Source of the DNA: Clavelina lepadiformis | Taxonomy: Eukaryota; Chordata; Ascidiacea; Aplousobranchia; Clavelinidae | DNA length: 64,000 nt | Direction of reading: 5' to 3' | NCBI RefSeq assembly: GCF_947623445.1 | Contig: NC_135246.1 | Span: 16,165,856 to 16,229,855 of the forward strand | Shown: one piece after another, positions 1-14,000 of the stretch | Position numbering within the stretch: the stretch's first letter is position 1 | Layout: each line of letters starts with the position of its first letter | The notes under the pieces: generated by a model | Database searches by the model: none | Told to the model about the DNA's origin: nothing | What the model saw: the letters and a program-made list of their open reading frames with translations, nothing else | Position numbers and translations under genes: made by a program

Positions 1-974
1 CTTTGCATCTTATTTCAGTTTTGCATCCAAACAAAATGGTCGACGGTTGTTGACACAGCTACAAGTTGTAAGTTTGTGTTTGCAACGACGCGCTTGACGC
101 TCGCTCTTCGCAAAAGCATACCTTTTATATTTCAAGTGGTTGGATATGATAATATTTCGCTAAATTGCCTATAAAACAAGTCAGCCTTACACTTAACTGG
201 CAATGTCTAATTATAAACCACCATCGTTCTTCAGACGCGGCCACGACACCGTTTCTTTGAAATGTTTTTGCTGAATTTGCTCATAAACTAGTCAATAACA
301 GATTTACTAATTGTAGCAGAAAACATATCAATTAAGATGTCTCAAGTTAAGCTTCCGTAGAATTGATAAGACATTTCTTTAAAAGGTTTGCCGGAAAAGT
401 TGTCCAAACATATTTTCGAAAAAGTAATTCCGTCCTTCTGCGGCATAAGGTTAAAATTCTTCTAATAAAAAACTAACATTGGTATAACTTCAAACATATC
501 ATTTATCGCCGAAGAGAATTTTGTTTTTAAAACCCCAAATATTGATCTTGTAATTTAAACCACCTCAAATGGACTGTGTTAATGACCAAAATTTTGAACC
601 AACTGTCTAGAAAGAATCATCAGCAAGGCGCGAATAAATATTTGGCCGTCTTGGACAATTACTTTTATCTGCTTGTATTGGTTTTTAAAAATATATTGTT
701 ATATATATATGCATATATATCCACAAAGATAGACTACCGTGTACATTCTTACCAGAAATTTAAAATTGATTAAAAATCGACAAAAATGTTGATTTTGCTA
801 CGAAATTTGCATGTCTAAAATAAAGCTGCTGATGTGTACAATTTTGTTTATTTTTTGAAAGTTTGTAGAAAATTTTTTTTTACAGCCGAAGGTCATTTTA
901 ACATCAGTCGCATCATCGAACATCGAAGCAATTTCAGCTCAACCGTCGTCACAAAACAATCTTTTACGTCATCA
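1..974. other. Upstream region of homeobox gene, no gene recognised
   Basis: This AT-rich stretch precedes the first usable ATG of the homeobox gene. The only open frame is short and repetitive. A pyrimidine-rich tract ending in TTTTACAG at about 875-885 would be a good 3' splice site just before the coding exon, so a 5' UTR intron or a spliced-leader acceptor is possible; tunicates use spliced-leader trans-splicing. No TATA box or core promoter can be assigned. Confidence 0.5.
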
Positions 975-2745
975 ATGTGTCAAAAGAAAACGGACTACGA
1001 TGACGCTGCGGTTGACGTAGTGGGGTTTTCGTCACATGGACTTGAACAGATTCCAATGACGTCACCGACCCCTTCGTACGAGGAAAGTTTCAAGAGGAAA
1101 CACTCTTGTGAGAAAGGTGGAGAAAACTTTTATTTTGTAACGAAGTAATAGTGGACAAGCTTGACTTCAACGAGGACATTTAAGCCAATTCTAAATAATA
1201 ATGAACCATACAAAGCAAATGGTTAAATGTCGTTGGCTTGAGTTGAAGTGGGTATACAATTACACCATCTTTTAAGATATATTTACGCTCTTAAGAGTAA
1301 ATGAGTCAGCTTTGATTAACTATATACTTTGAACATAATTAAAGTAGTCTTTTTACGGATCACAATAATAACCTGCCTTGTGTTGTTCAGAGGGATCGTA
1401 CACTCCACCTGGTGAAGTGAAAAAACGGCCCAGAACTGCTTTTACCCCAGAACAAATTAAGCGACTCGAAGGTGAATTCCACCGAAATAAATATCTCTCA
1501 GTTAGCAAGCGAATGGAGTTATCAAAGGCACTTAAACTTACCGAGACTCAGGTATTTTGAATTTGAAAGCAATCTGGTTTTGATATAAAACTTGAAAAAC
1601 TAACACCTAAAAATAATCGTATGCAAGATCAACATATTATTGTATATATGCCTGATGGTACAAAATCTAAATCTTTGTTAAAATGCAGTTAAATGTTGAC
1701 GAAAAATTTTCACACTCTTTGGTGTGCTTTTCTCCAAAACAGTGCTTAATGTTCACAAGTCATTCAATTTCAACAATTTAACCGTCAGTGCTTAATTTTC
1801 CGACAGATCAAAATCTGGTTCCAAAATCGCCGAACAAAGTGGAAGCGGGAATATCTGAGCGAATGGGAGGTGTGGGCTCACCAGAATTATTACGCCATGA
1901 ATGGGCTTTACGGGGCCGCAGCAGCAGCTAGTGCCCTGGCTGCCCAAACTCCCATGCCCGGAAGTCACTATTCTCCATCTTCAGCTGCTGCAGTTGTCGA
2001 TCGGGGTTATCTGGGACAACCGAATCCGGCAATCGGGCCCTTAAAAAACACCTTTTTGCCTCATAACCCCAATGTACCTTTTAATCCCCACCCTTTTGCC
2101 ATGCTTCGAGGTCAAATTCCACCTGATCACGTGACTCGTTCCGATTTGCATGGTATTGACTTTCCTAAGCAAGTGCACCCGACGCAGATGGCTTACCCCC
2201 GTTTTCTTTCGCCCATTCCCCAACTTCAAGGCTCCTTTAATCCGACTTTGCAGCCGCTTTTTTACTACATGCCCGCCATTTCTGAACAACCGTGCAGCAT
2301 CAGTCAAAGATCGACCTCTTCACCCCGACCCGTCAGTCACACCCCGCCCTCCGCCGATCGCACTCCTGACACCTCACCACCGGTCGTTACATCACCGGTG
2401 ATGATGTCATCTAGTCCTACGGAACAGCGCAAGGCCGACGTGAAACAGCAGACTCTGTCCCAAGTGGTGGATAAGCCTAATTTTGACATGACTGCATTTG
2501 CTAATCCTGTCTATCCCCGCCACCCGTTAAGTTTTAATGGGTCCTTTCACGCGCCTTCGCATCGGATTCTGCCCAATCTCGTCAACGGCGCTTTCTTTCG
2601 TCCCTGCGGCTTTTCTGGTTCTCTGAACCCGGCAGGATGCCCTGTACAGACTCGACCTCTAAATCATCCGGCTCCAACAAATTTATTTGGTTCCCTTAAC
2701 ACCCCTATAAGGATGTCAGTGTCGCCAAGTTCTTTAAGGCGATAG
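975..2745 (+). CDS. ANTP/NKL-class homeobox transcription factor (three exons)
   Basis: Sequence-specific nuclear DNA-binding protein. Exons are 975-1116, 1391-1551 and 1807-2745; phases close (142+161+939 nt) to give about 413 residues. The homeodomain spans about residues 58-117: KKRPRTAFTPEQ starts the N-terminal arm and helix 1, and helix 3 is IKIWFQNRRTKWKRE with Trp48, Gln50 and Asn51. The second intron falls exactly between homeodomain positions 44 and 45, a position used in several ANTP-class genes. After the homeodomain come an aromatic motif (WAHQNYYAMNG), an alanine run, and a long Pro/Ser/Thr-rich tail. Gln50, Thr54 and the KYLSV helix-2 entry point to the NKL group. By eye it resembles BarH-like or lms/Nedx-like proteins most, but no family is proven. 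The ATG at 975 was chosen because the same frame upstream is low-complexity and follows a likely 3' splice site. An earlier exon cannot be excluded. Confidence 0.88.
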
Positions 2746-5700
2746 GTCATTATTTATATTTAAATTTGGGGTGATTAATGTTTGTATGATTATTTTTTGA
2801 ATTTAATTTCAATGTTTGTTTTCTTTAGTGAATTAATTTTAACTTTGATTGAAAAAGTATTTGCAACTGGTTGTTCTTGTGCACTTGAGTTATACCGTAA
2901 TTGAAAGTTGTAATAGTAACTGGATCTTCGTATTGATTTGCAGATTGTAAAATTTAATGTTTGAAAAATGTTTATAAAATCTGCTTTAAATGTTCTTTTA
3001 AAGTTTTAAGAAGAAAACGATATACAGAAATTTCAAACTTATCACTAAGTTATCTAAATCCCAAAATGAAAAGCAAACCAAACACCGAAATAGATAATTT
3101 TAGAGTAATATGAAGACCATGAGAAAGAATATCATGTTCAATATATCTTGTTCATCTCAGTAAAATGCAATTTTACACGAAACAAATTGCGCTTTTTCTC
3201 AATTTCTTTCATAATTTCTTTCAACGGTCTGATGTACGTTCAAAGCATAAATTTTCAAAGAAAGTTAGACGAACTTTCTCCAAAATTGAAAAGTGAAAAA
3301 CTGGATGTTAAATAGAAAAATACTTAGCACGCTTGAGGCATCGCAGAAAATTCAACGCATCCTCTTGAAACCGTGTGGTCCAAGTTTGTTAATTCTTTAA
3401 GATGACGGTTCCATTTATCATATTTGTGCTAAGCTTTTCACAGTTTAATGATTGCAGTTCATTATAAATAGCCTTCAAAAAGAGCCATTAATCCAGCAGT
3501 TTGTTGACCGATGAAAGGTTACTTAATTTTAACAAATCCACTTGCTTTGATCGGTACCAGAGGTCGGCGCTTAGCTTATCACGTATTAGGCCGCCTTTAA
3601 CATATTTCAACAACCTGGTTTGTGGCCGTTTAGCGTTTCACACAAACATATTTCATAACAATTTAATTCGAACGAATTCTTTAAGCGTCTTAATTAAAAC
3701 AAAGTTTCTTTGATCTTAGACGAATTGTTGTTTCTTGCTGTCAAAACCAACACCACGGCGCATACAGTGTCCGCTTTTTAAAAAGTATCTTTAACTTCTT
3801 GAAATCCTGCTGCTTGATTACAATCACGCATTCCTATCCGACAATAAGCAAGTTTTAGTTTGTCTGTTGCGCCGTTATAATTTTTACTTAAAACTTAAGA
3901 AGTTTAAGCAAAATTAACTAAGACTCTAACGAAAAACTTAATACATAAAAACCTATTTGATTATCGTTAACTATTTTGATTAAATTTAATTAAAGTTATA
4001 AATTAAATCAAGAAAAAACCTCTTATATAAATTATGGAATCCAGTGGCGGTATATATATAAGAGAATACAGTAGAAAATGGAACACCAAAGGTAAAATAT
4101 AACCCTTCTCATGTATTGAAACGGCAACGTGAACGATAAATTTGTGATAGGTGTTTGGTTATTAGCCCTGATAAAACTAATGTCACTACCAGACGTATAG
4201 GATAGAGTGAATGTTAACGGAATTACGTTTCAATTTAGTCAATTTGCATTCTATCCAGTGCTTTTATACTACATGATAGCCTTTGTAGTTTATAAAATGG
4301 TGGTATAATAGCAAACAGATATTATGATATCCTTTACATTAAAATCACCAACTCTTGTACTCGAATTACAAGGCGTTGTGATGAGCGATTATAGCCCAAC
4401 AGCTTGGATAACATTCATGATAGTTCAAAAGAATTTCACAAACAGTCACGAGATAACTTAGATTATGCTGCCCTGTGGCAGTAACTTGGGCCTAAACATT
4501 TCAAAAGCGCATCGCATTGATTCAGGTATAAAATCATGCACAGGTTATATATGCAAGGTAGATTTTATTGCGAAGGCAGCAGAGTAAACTTAGCATTTTT
4601 AAATATTTGCAGAACTACACACCCAATTCCCATTAAAATGTTTTTTATGAAATCCACCAGACTGACCAAGTTTTTGAGTCTTGAAAAATTGCTCTCTTTA
4701 AAAATACGGACAACTTCTCTTGGACAAATGCTCTCTTTTCGTTATTTAAAAAGTATAATTCGTGACTGTTCTCGCCTGTACTAAGCGTCGTTGTGTAAAA
4801 AGATAGGCCAATTATTGGGCTACCTCGAATAATTTTGTTGATAATCGATCGAATTATGAACGCATAATTAGCTTTGAAACGTAGGATCAAGATTAAAGAC
4901 AAAAACGCTTTTATCGGAGACAACTCGCTTTGTTTAGGCTGACAACCAAAATACGTTGGGTAATTTAACACCTTTTCTGAAGACCTTGGCAAATAAGCGT
5001 TAAATTTTGTAAACAACGAGACGGTTATAATTTGCCGCTTTGGTAAGGCATGAACAGACAAATTTTTACGAAAAATAATCTTTTCAGATCCCTGAAACTG
5101 CATATTTTACCAATCATATTTCGTGAAGATTTGGTTTCCACTAAAATAAATAACGAAATTATATCCATCAGTAAAAAAGGTAAATAAAATCTCAAACCAA
5201 AAATCTTTTAACTGTCCACAGAGGAAGTTTTAGCTTCATAATCACAAATAACGTTTGTTTTTCCTTTGCACCCGCGGTATGTAATGAGTAACATTTTCCT
5301 AAGTAAACAACTAAATAAGTTATAATTATTTACAATTTATCAACAATTTATTCACCGCAGCGAAAACTAAAACTTCGCTTTAATACCAACAGCAATAATT
5401 TCAGCAGCCTTGCAGTGAGCAATATTTAGAAATGCTTACTTCGATTCACGCGTAGTGCAAGAACTGGTTGTTTGCAAGATTGGTTAGATCAGAATGTACA
5501 GTATATACGGCACAGCGCTCGTCATCACCAGTATAACAAACTTCTATCTGATAAATAATATATGCCGGTAAATCTGCTCGTATCTTTTATGAAGGAATCT
5601 ATGGAACAGTTGTTATCACAAAACTAGTGACTTTGGTTCTTGTGATGATTGAGGTAAGCTTTGATATTTTCTTTTTGGGCAACAGTGATGTAGTGTCGGA

Positions 5701-7299
5701 TTTCGTTGTCGTTGGCATCATCTAGCGATTGAAAATTAACCGTAGTAATTGCCTTTTTATTTGCTGATTATATTCTGGTGTAGGTTTATTTTGAACATTT
5801 GTAAGAAAATATGTAAAATTCTGTTGTAAATTAAATTAGGTAACAAAGCGAGGTAAAGTATACAGTAAAAACTGTAAAGTTACTTCTACGTATTATGTTG
5901 TCTCAAAATTTTTTTATATTGTGCGGCCATGCCTTACACGAGTTAAATTTCAGATCGACCAACTGACTATTTCACCGTTAGCAGGCCACACAGTCTGTTG
6001 TTAAAGACAGGCGGTTAGGTTAGGAGAAATGTTATGCAAAAAGTTGATATTTAAGTTATTTAGTGGAGTTAGATTTCGATTAAAAGGTAAATTTAGGTTT
6101 AAGTTACTATGCTGTAGCATCTTAAATTCACAAGAAGCTGTGACCAATAGCTTTGAACGCACGATTTTTTTCCGGTGAAATAGTGACAGCTTTAAACTGT
6201 TAGCAAGTGTGCATTCAAGCAAGTATTGTGAGGTTTAGTGGCAGAATGTTTAACCTTGAAAAAACACGTCTGCAGACGAAGTCTAGAGACATTGTCCTTA
6301 TTTGCTTCACCAAGTGACCAAATACATTTTGACTTAGATAAAAATAATAACCGCTAAGTGACGCAACAAGTCCAATTTGCCAGAAAACCTTTTCGTGTCA
6401 GATATGATAGTGTATCGCCGTCAATTAAATTTTAACTCAATACCCATTAGGCATATTTGCATGACGTGTTTTGTTTTGATACCCAGCCCTTATTGAAGAA
6501 ACTTACTTACAAACGTATTAAACGGATTAAAACCGTCATTGATTTTCGATTTAGTTGTTGTAACAGAGTTGTGGTTTGAATAGTTTCTCGTTTTACAACA
6601 TTCGAACGGCGTAACCATTAACCTGTTATTAACTACGTAATACGCTAATATTATAACCGCATTTAACTTGAAAATTGTTTATTGGACATAGCACTTGCCG
6701 ATACATAGAACATATATATATTGTAGCTTCACACAACACACAAGTTTAAAGCTGACATAGGTAAACGAATGTATATAAGGTGTGGCCGATTGGATTATTT
6801 GAGCGCGAAGCACTACTGGGGTTAATACACATCTTTTTGTTCTAAAGATTTCATGCAAACCTTGGGCAGTTTTAACATAGGAAGTCATTTACAAACTGAA
6901 GGTTCGATCACACGTGTACATATGGCAATTTTATGCAAAAAAAAATACACTGCTTAAAATTTTTCAAGGGGGCCGGCTAAATTACGCATAAGTCAACGTT
7001 ATAACGTTAAACAGGATGCAAAAGCAGCAAAACATTGAAAAGATCACGCCATCTTAACGTCATAGATGTTACATATATATGCATTGTTTCAAACTTGTTG
7101 CCGTTTTAAACAAAAGACAGAAAGTGAATGAGAACAAAAGTTATACTTTCATATGCAGCATGGAATGGTTAGAAAACTGTCGGGTGCGCTTCAAGCGAGT
7201 TAGATTTCAACTTGATCCAGGCGTGCGCGTTTCATTGTTTAAACTCGCAGTCATACGTGTATGTCAAAAGGGTTGTGATTTTTTTTCTCAATTCATCGG
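2746..7299. other. Intergenic region between homeobox gene and LASP-like gene
   Basis: About 4.5 kb of AT-rich sequence without a convincing gene on either strand. Open frames of 60-150 codons occur on both strands (for example 4645-5103 on the minus strand) but lack domain character and splice context. The one structure I can support is a dispersed repeat at about 5992-6110. Because the region flanks a developmental homeobox gene it is a natural place for enhancers, but that is inference only. Confidence 0.5.
5992..6110 (-). repeat. Dispersed repeat, copy 1 (inverted relative to copy 2)
   Basis: Read on the minus strand, this stretch aligns over about 115 bp with 15559-15676 on the plus strand. 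Shared blocks include AACCTAAAT, TAATC, AAATCTAA, ATCAACTTTT and CTTTAACAAC in the same order. I cannot set termini or a target duplication, so the element class is unknown; an old short interspersed element or MITE remnant is possible. Confidence 0.5.
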
Positions 7300-10200
7300 T
7301 TACACTTGCTGGACGTAGTTGCTCGGGAACATTCCAAACTGGCCGGAGGAGCTGTTCCTTCCCTCCATCCACCCTTCGTCGATGACGTTCACCTCCGTAA
7401 GCCTGTCGCCTTCTTTAATCGAAACCTCGTCGTCATCGGCCGCTGTGTAGTCGTACAGCGCCACATAAACCTGGCAACATAATCGGTTGGTGTCAGTATA
7501 TAATGCCTTACTGAAAAATTAATCCAGAGTTATAAAAATGTTATTGCCCTAATTTAAGACGCCCTGCTCATTATTAAAGACACCGGTACTTATCAGTGGG
7601 AACGTTTCCGTACATTTTTCGCCGGAGTCGCTTTAGTTGGTGAGGACGGAGGCTGCAATGCAAAACACAATTCATATAGAAAGTCTAAAAACACGTTATT
7701 AAATTCTTTACATCGCAAGTAATTCAAAAGGTTGAACACTCTAAAGCTAGAGCCTTACGGGAGGCTGAGCTGATTGGGCGGGCGGCTGAGCTGGTTGGGC
7801 GGGCGGCTGGGCAGAGGGCTGAGCAGCACCGCCTGCTGTATGCCTGGCATTCACAATTGAAGACGGATCTGGACGCCCGTCATTTTCATGTCCAACCCTG
7901 TGGGGTGCGGTCTATAGTGCAAACCATAACAACATGAACATAAACGCAACTATATGGAGGTTTCCACATGCCCTCCTTTTTAAACAGGACGATAATCCTA
8001 GGATTAGCGGTTGTTGTTTATGGATTTTTATATCACCTGATAACCCAGATTAGACGCCAATTTTCCAGCTTGAGAAGCTGCAATGTATGAGACAACAAAG
8101 CTATCACGCAACAATTTATGTTAGCTGACAAGTTTTTGTATAATTAATAGAGGATATTTTATATAGACGTATATATTTCAAGATTGACGGGACAACGAAC
8201 AATCGAAAAGTCTTACCTTGTCGATTTGAAACAGTATCTGCGACTGCTGTGAAAGACTGTTCAGAAAAGTGAAACAAAATAATTTAGTTAATGTAGCTAA
8301 AAAGAGAAGGGAAAAGCCAATGCTTAACTACCCGGTTGTCCATAATTACTGCACAGAAGCCTAACGTAAGAAAATGCACTCGCGGAAAAGGGTCCAAAAT
8401 ACGATTTCTTTTCCTGGGATATTCACGTTACGAGTACTCCTTCCTACTTTAGCTAATGCACAATGGCAGAAATGGTTTTACGTTGCCGGTAAGTAGGCTA
8501 TATAGCCATTTGTGAGAACACAGCAGGCGCCGAGGCCGCTGGCTAGACTTCGAGTAGATCCCGTACAGTTTGATGTGGGTACCTGGATCAAGCATAGCAA
8601 GCATGATTACACGTATCGTGAGTATCTCAGGACAAAAAAATTGCATTTTTTTGCTTTTTTTATGCCAAATCCGTGAGTATATTTTCTTGCAATACTATGC
8701 GGTAATCGCTTATAATGGAGCCCGTAGAATTTATCAAACTCAAGTTTAGTCAAAAGCCTTAAACACTTGCCTTGAAAGCTTCCATTTTGTCCTAAAAAAT
8801 AACAACAAAAACGGTAACGATAGGTCTATACAGTATAAAGCCTTGTATCTTACGATTTTAAAACTTGGGTATTTGCAAAACGATTAGTGACCACTGATCA
8901 GTGATCATTAATAAGGTTTGGGTCAGTAATGTGCAAGAAGCAAAAATGTAAACACTGCAAAGTAGTTTTGGTTACGGCTCTTACTTTTCGGTATTCCAAC
9001 TCCGACTGGTTTTTTTGTTGCTTTGCCTGAAAGACAAATGTACTGTAAATGTTTAGACTTTCTAAGATCGAGCAGACTCGCAGGTGTTTTGATTAAGTTT
9101 GGCCGCTAGGTGGTACAAGGAGTGAAAACCCAAATATTTCTTTTCAATTGTAAGTGAAAGGACGCTGGGACCGGTAAGATGTAACAGACATTTCAAGGTT
9201 AGCAAGCAACCTTCCATTTTCGATCAAAGATACTTTTATTTGTTTTAATCGTTCTAGCAATGGTGAGGAGCCGTGTAAGCGCAACCACTTCAAATATTTA
9301 TTTGACTATAAATTCCAATATCCAATAAATGTCAACTCACCAATCGCAAAGCTTCTGGAGTATCAGCAACTTGAGTAAATTTGGTTGCTGAATAAACAAA
9401 AAAATATTATTTTTAGCAGCCACAGAAAGTCGAAGCAAAGTACAGCTCTTGGTAGCTTTGCCGTGTAGCCAATGCGTAACGCTCTACACAAACATGCATC
9501 GTGTCACGTATTTTGCTGTATCCTTAGCAAAATCCTCGACACGAAAGTGATAAAAATAAACTGCAAGCCTAGGTATTAGCTTGTACAATACAACTAAAGA
9601 ATACATCAGTGAAAAACGCGAATATTGATGGTGGTCTTACTTGGATAGTGCGTATTGCAGTAAGGCAGCTTGTTGTACTGAAACAAGAAAATGAAACTGA
9701 TTTTTTACATGTTGGCTTCACGACAACCGTAAACATTAAACAACATACAAGCTGTCTCTTACGTCTTGGAATACTGTAAACATTGCCACAATATAAACGG
9801 CAAAGGAAGATATTGTATCAACTTACCGTATCTAACACAATCTTCTTTGCTTAGGTAGACATACAATTGATAAAATGTTTGTGATTTCATGCTTACCCCT
9901 TTGTAGTTTTTCATCGTGAGTTTTAAGTTGCATGTCTCGCATGTAAAACATCCCTTGTGCCATACCTTGTCAAGGCAGTTGAGCTTCTCCACTAAAAGCA
10001 ATAAATCGATTACAAAGTAGCAATAAACACTTTTGGGGCTTTTAGCTGAGCAGTTTTACTTAACAGCAACAGTAATAAAGCTAAAGGTTATGTCGGTCGA
10101 TTGCATGCTAGAGGTTCTCATACCGACTCTGCTTAATTTAGCTGATCTCACAAATAATTTCGTAATAAAAAAACATTGCTGTGTAGGTCCTTCAAAAGGA

Positions 10201-11031
10201 GTGAAGGGGGCTTGAATATAGGGTTGCGATTCAAAGAAGGAAAACCTAGATACAAATTCCTCAAATCGATGCTTGTACTGTTTCATGCAAGTCCTGTACG
10301 TGATGTCCAATGCATCGCTGTATTTCGTTGCCAAACTACTGCACTGATGCGGGATCACATGGAAACGCATGTTGTACTAAAACGCATCTCAATATGGTAA
10401 TTACTGGTACGGTTGACCACAATACTTGCTAAGCACCATATTAAGTGAAACTTTAACGAAGTTTATGACAATATAAGATTAAATTTGAGTAAGGGAAAAA
10501 CCCCACCATACTGTTGCTGAGCAGTGAAATAAAAACGCCCATTGACCTACAACTCTGCATGACGCTCAAAACAACTACAGAACTACAATGTGCCTTTATT
10601 CGAGTTAAAATAGACACAGGATGTGTTTTTCTTTTCCTTCATTCAAAGAATAGTACATACACACTTTCCTCCAAGTCGGCATCATTTTGTTTGGTTTATT
10701 TGTTGTCGCTTAACTTGCTGTGTTTAATACAATTGTTTTCCCATCGATAAATTCGATATAGGAAACTTGATATTCATGAAAAATGCATGGCCTTTGGCAG
10801 AAACTTCTTTCGCGACATTTTTATAGATAATTAATGAAATGGATTGCAGTAACATTACGAGGAACAGAAAATATTGGGAAGAAAGCCACTGTGACAACAG
10901 TAATAAACGAGAAAAACTTGCTTTGCACCAACTATTATGACAAAACAAGCAAAAGTCAAGGTGTTGTCAAATAGTTAAAAAGACTTACTTGGATAAACCA
11001 GCTTCTTGCACCTAGCACACGGATGATTCAT
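7300..11031 (-). CDS. LASP1: LASP-type LIM and SH3 domain protein (11 exons)
   Basis: Actin-binding scaffold of the nebulin family, expected at focal adhesions and the actin cortex. Exons in transcript order: 10989-11031, 9897-9991, 9641-9677, 9341-9387, 8985-9026, 8771-8791, 8217-8256, 8037-8077, 7759-7911, 7614-7652, 7300-7470; total 729 nt, about 242 residues (human LASP1 has 261). The protein starts [14 protein letters not shown] and runs through a LIM domain ([16 protein letters not shown], then LPYCNTHYP). Two nebulin-like repeats follow ([21 protein letters not shown]), then a Pro/Ala/Gln-rich linker with repeated AQPPAQ units. A C-terminal SH3 domain ([32 protein letters not shown]) ends the protein. 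Oddities: the 21-nt exon 8771-8791 uses a GC donor, and the exon 7614-7652 donor (AAT|GTACGG) is weak, so that junction is the least certain. Confidence 0.93.
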
Positions 11032-14000
11032 GGTGGTCGCTAACAAAACGATTCAGGTTCGAATTCTCCTTAACTCACCCATACAATAGAAACAAAATAG
11101 GACTTTCGTAAGGTTTATTGTAAAATGCCAATGTATGATAAGTAGTATAAGTACAGGGAACTCAAGCTTCATTGAACTGACTTGTACTGTACATAGCAAC
11201 TTGGTGCAAACGAAGTTTTGTCTTTTCAATAACTTCTTTCAAAATTTAAGTGTGCTCGCAAGCTTTGACGCTTGCTAACTAAACTTGTGAACCATACACT
11301 CTATTTTCGCTGTCTACGCCACATTCTGACAACAATTGGCAAACCATTATTGATATCGATCAATCATGTCAACTGGAGAAAAAACGCATCAAAACGTGTA
11401 AAATGTTCTCCGAAATCGCACCTCTCTTGCAACAGCTCGTTTTACTTTGCCTTGATTCTGTTATTGTTGAAAAGAATATTTTCTTGCACAACGAAATAGC
11501 GCTGCTGTAATAGTCAGTTAAAACAATTACACTGAATTCCTAAATTCCTGAGATTGGGAGTGCAACGGTCTTAACAGTTTAGCTTGTTGACGGAACGTAA
11601 GCTCGCCGGTACACCTCAGACACGCATCGCTAAATACGGCGTTGGATAATGTCTCAACGCTCAGACAAACATCCTCGACTTAGTTAAAGCAAAATTAAGC
11701 ATACGCCCCGGGCGAACAACAAATGCAACAACAAGCTTTTCATCGATGTCAAATTGCCTTCTTGATTACGGCTCATCAAGTTAATGCTTTAAGCTATGCA
11801 GATGACAACGCGCTGAGGCGTAGTAACTCATGATTAAGTGTCCGAAACATGCAACGTTATTTTTGGAAACGAGTCACACAAGATATCATCAGTTACGTTA
11901 TTCATTTTGTCAAATACAAAATTGCATTGTCGCATTAATTAATAATTCAAAAGTCATAAGTTGTCTCATGTTCGCTTTCACTAAAGTTCATTATTTCGAG
12001 GCAGAAGAGGCAGCTTAAAACCGTAAAAATTTGAGCCGTTACTCTGCTTATAAAGTTAAATCTTGGCTTTCGCCTTTACTTTTAATGCAAACCATGGCAG
12101 AGCTACAGTGCTGTTAAAACGGGCAAAATAGCAGCTTTTCTAAGTAGCTGACTCAAAGTGGAATTCCACCGGTGACTAACTTCCGCCGTTAATCAAAAAA
12201 ACAGAACAAAAATATTCAGTTTAGCGCGGACAGTTCCTACTGGACAGATATGTCACTGCCAATCCAGCCACGTAATATTTAGACACCGCTTCTATTTTAT
12301 TGATTCATCTTGTTTAACAACTTTTATGTAATTCCAGAAACATGTTAACCGTCGAGAATACTTCTGGCGTCTACGTTTACAGAGTGATAAGAAATCATGT
12401 AACTGCAGATGTTTTCCACTTCCAAGTAAATAACTTGCTTCGTTTATTCGTTAAGTTAGCATTTGACGTAAACGTAACAGTTGCGGTATAAGGTTATCAC
12501 TCTTGGTCGTAAGACATGAAACATTCTTGTGTATTTAGTTCGATTAGGTTGCGATAAATCGCTCAAGCAAACAAAAGGACCTTAAATAAATAGTCAAAGC
12601 AAAATTACCTAATCCTGCAAAACACAACACAAACTGAACCAAAAAAATCAAAATAAAACTATTAAATCAATACTAGGATCTATGCTAATATTACCGAATG
12701 CAAATCATTTACAATATACAAGCAAAATTTTATTCAAATTTTAATTGTAGTAAATGCAGCATAACGACTACAGTCTTTCTGCAAGTCGAGGCTTCTGTTC
12801 CGAAAAAAGACACTCTTGCATAGGACCAACCAAACATCAATTATTTTCTCGGACGTAACTTATATAATTGGATAATTTGTTTTCTATTTTAAATATGCTA
12901 TGAATAAAACTACACAGATCAGTTCGAAACTTCCCAGTTAAAAACGGCCAATTTCTCCCTTTTGCGGTTAACATTTGTTTGCAAGCCAAGCAGTTACAGA
13001 AAAGCCGCAAACATCCCTTGATCGACAAAAAACTTTTCTACTATATAAGATTACGCCTACACGTGAGAAACAAAAAACACTAAAAGGTCCAAGTCAAAGT
13101 TTCTTACAAAACGTGAGCGTATTTTATTGACAATGCTGTACTTTGAAATTCTGTTTCTGTTTTTCGCTGACTAAAGTAAAACTCGGAAGAATTCAGTGAA
13201 ACTAAGACAGCTATGATGTAAACTGATTGTTTGTTGAGAGCGAAATTAAACAAACAATCTCAAACAGTTCAAATCAATACAACATCTAATAATGAGCTGA
13301 GCCAAAATAGTAACTAGCAGCAGTTCTTTGTAACAACTTCTTCTGAGAACGATAAGCTTAAAGATTAAGGAAGCGATATGCGAGCAACTGTGCACTGCCC
13401 TGTAATTAAAAAAACAGTCCGAAAGCGAATATCAACTGCAGTTAGGGCGATTATGTGGGCATGTTTCCCAAAAATGCTAATCACTTCCCCCTAGACTTCG
13501 ACAAACATCTGCACATGACACGTTCGGTGTAACTCGGCACACGCCCACATTTATGTCCCAAACGACTCACAACGTACCCTTTTACATGCGGACCGTTCAT
13601 TTGACTAGAAACTTGGTACAGCTCAGGTAACTATGCGCAAACGTTGCCGCGCATGCAATCGACTCTGACCAATCATGAGGCTTTCCTACGCTTGACCAGC
13701 CTTGATGATCCACTTGGGTAGGATTATGTTATGACGTGGAAAGCGGTCAGTTTACGCCAGGAGGATCTAATGGTCCGTAGAGTTGATTTAAAAGCCCCCA
13801 CTCAGTTCCAATCGAGTGAAATCAATAACAAGTACGAAAGAATATTCATTACCGACTACAAAAATTTTCATTCCTAAATAAACAAATACGAATCGCGGAT
13901 ACAAGCCAGGACATATCACTTAGCTTATAGACAAACTCAGGTAGGTTATGCGCCCTTTACTGGTAAGATATTTCACAGAAAACTCATGTACACTTACGAA

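Noticed and set aside
4645..5103. 152-codon minus-strand open frame
   Set aside because: Composition is that of translated AT-rich non-coding DNA, with no domain, no splice partners and no supporting ATG context.
11040..11075. tRNA-like B box (GGTTCGAATTCTCC)
   Set aside because: No A box at the right distance and no acceptor or anticodon stem can be formed; it is just upstream of the LASP start codon.
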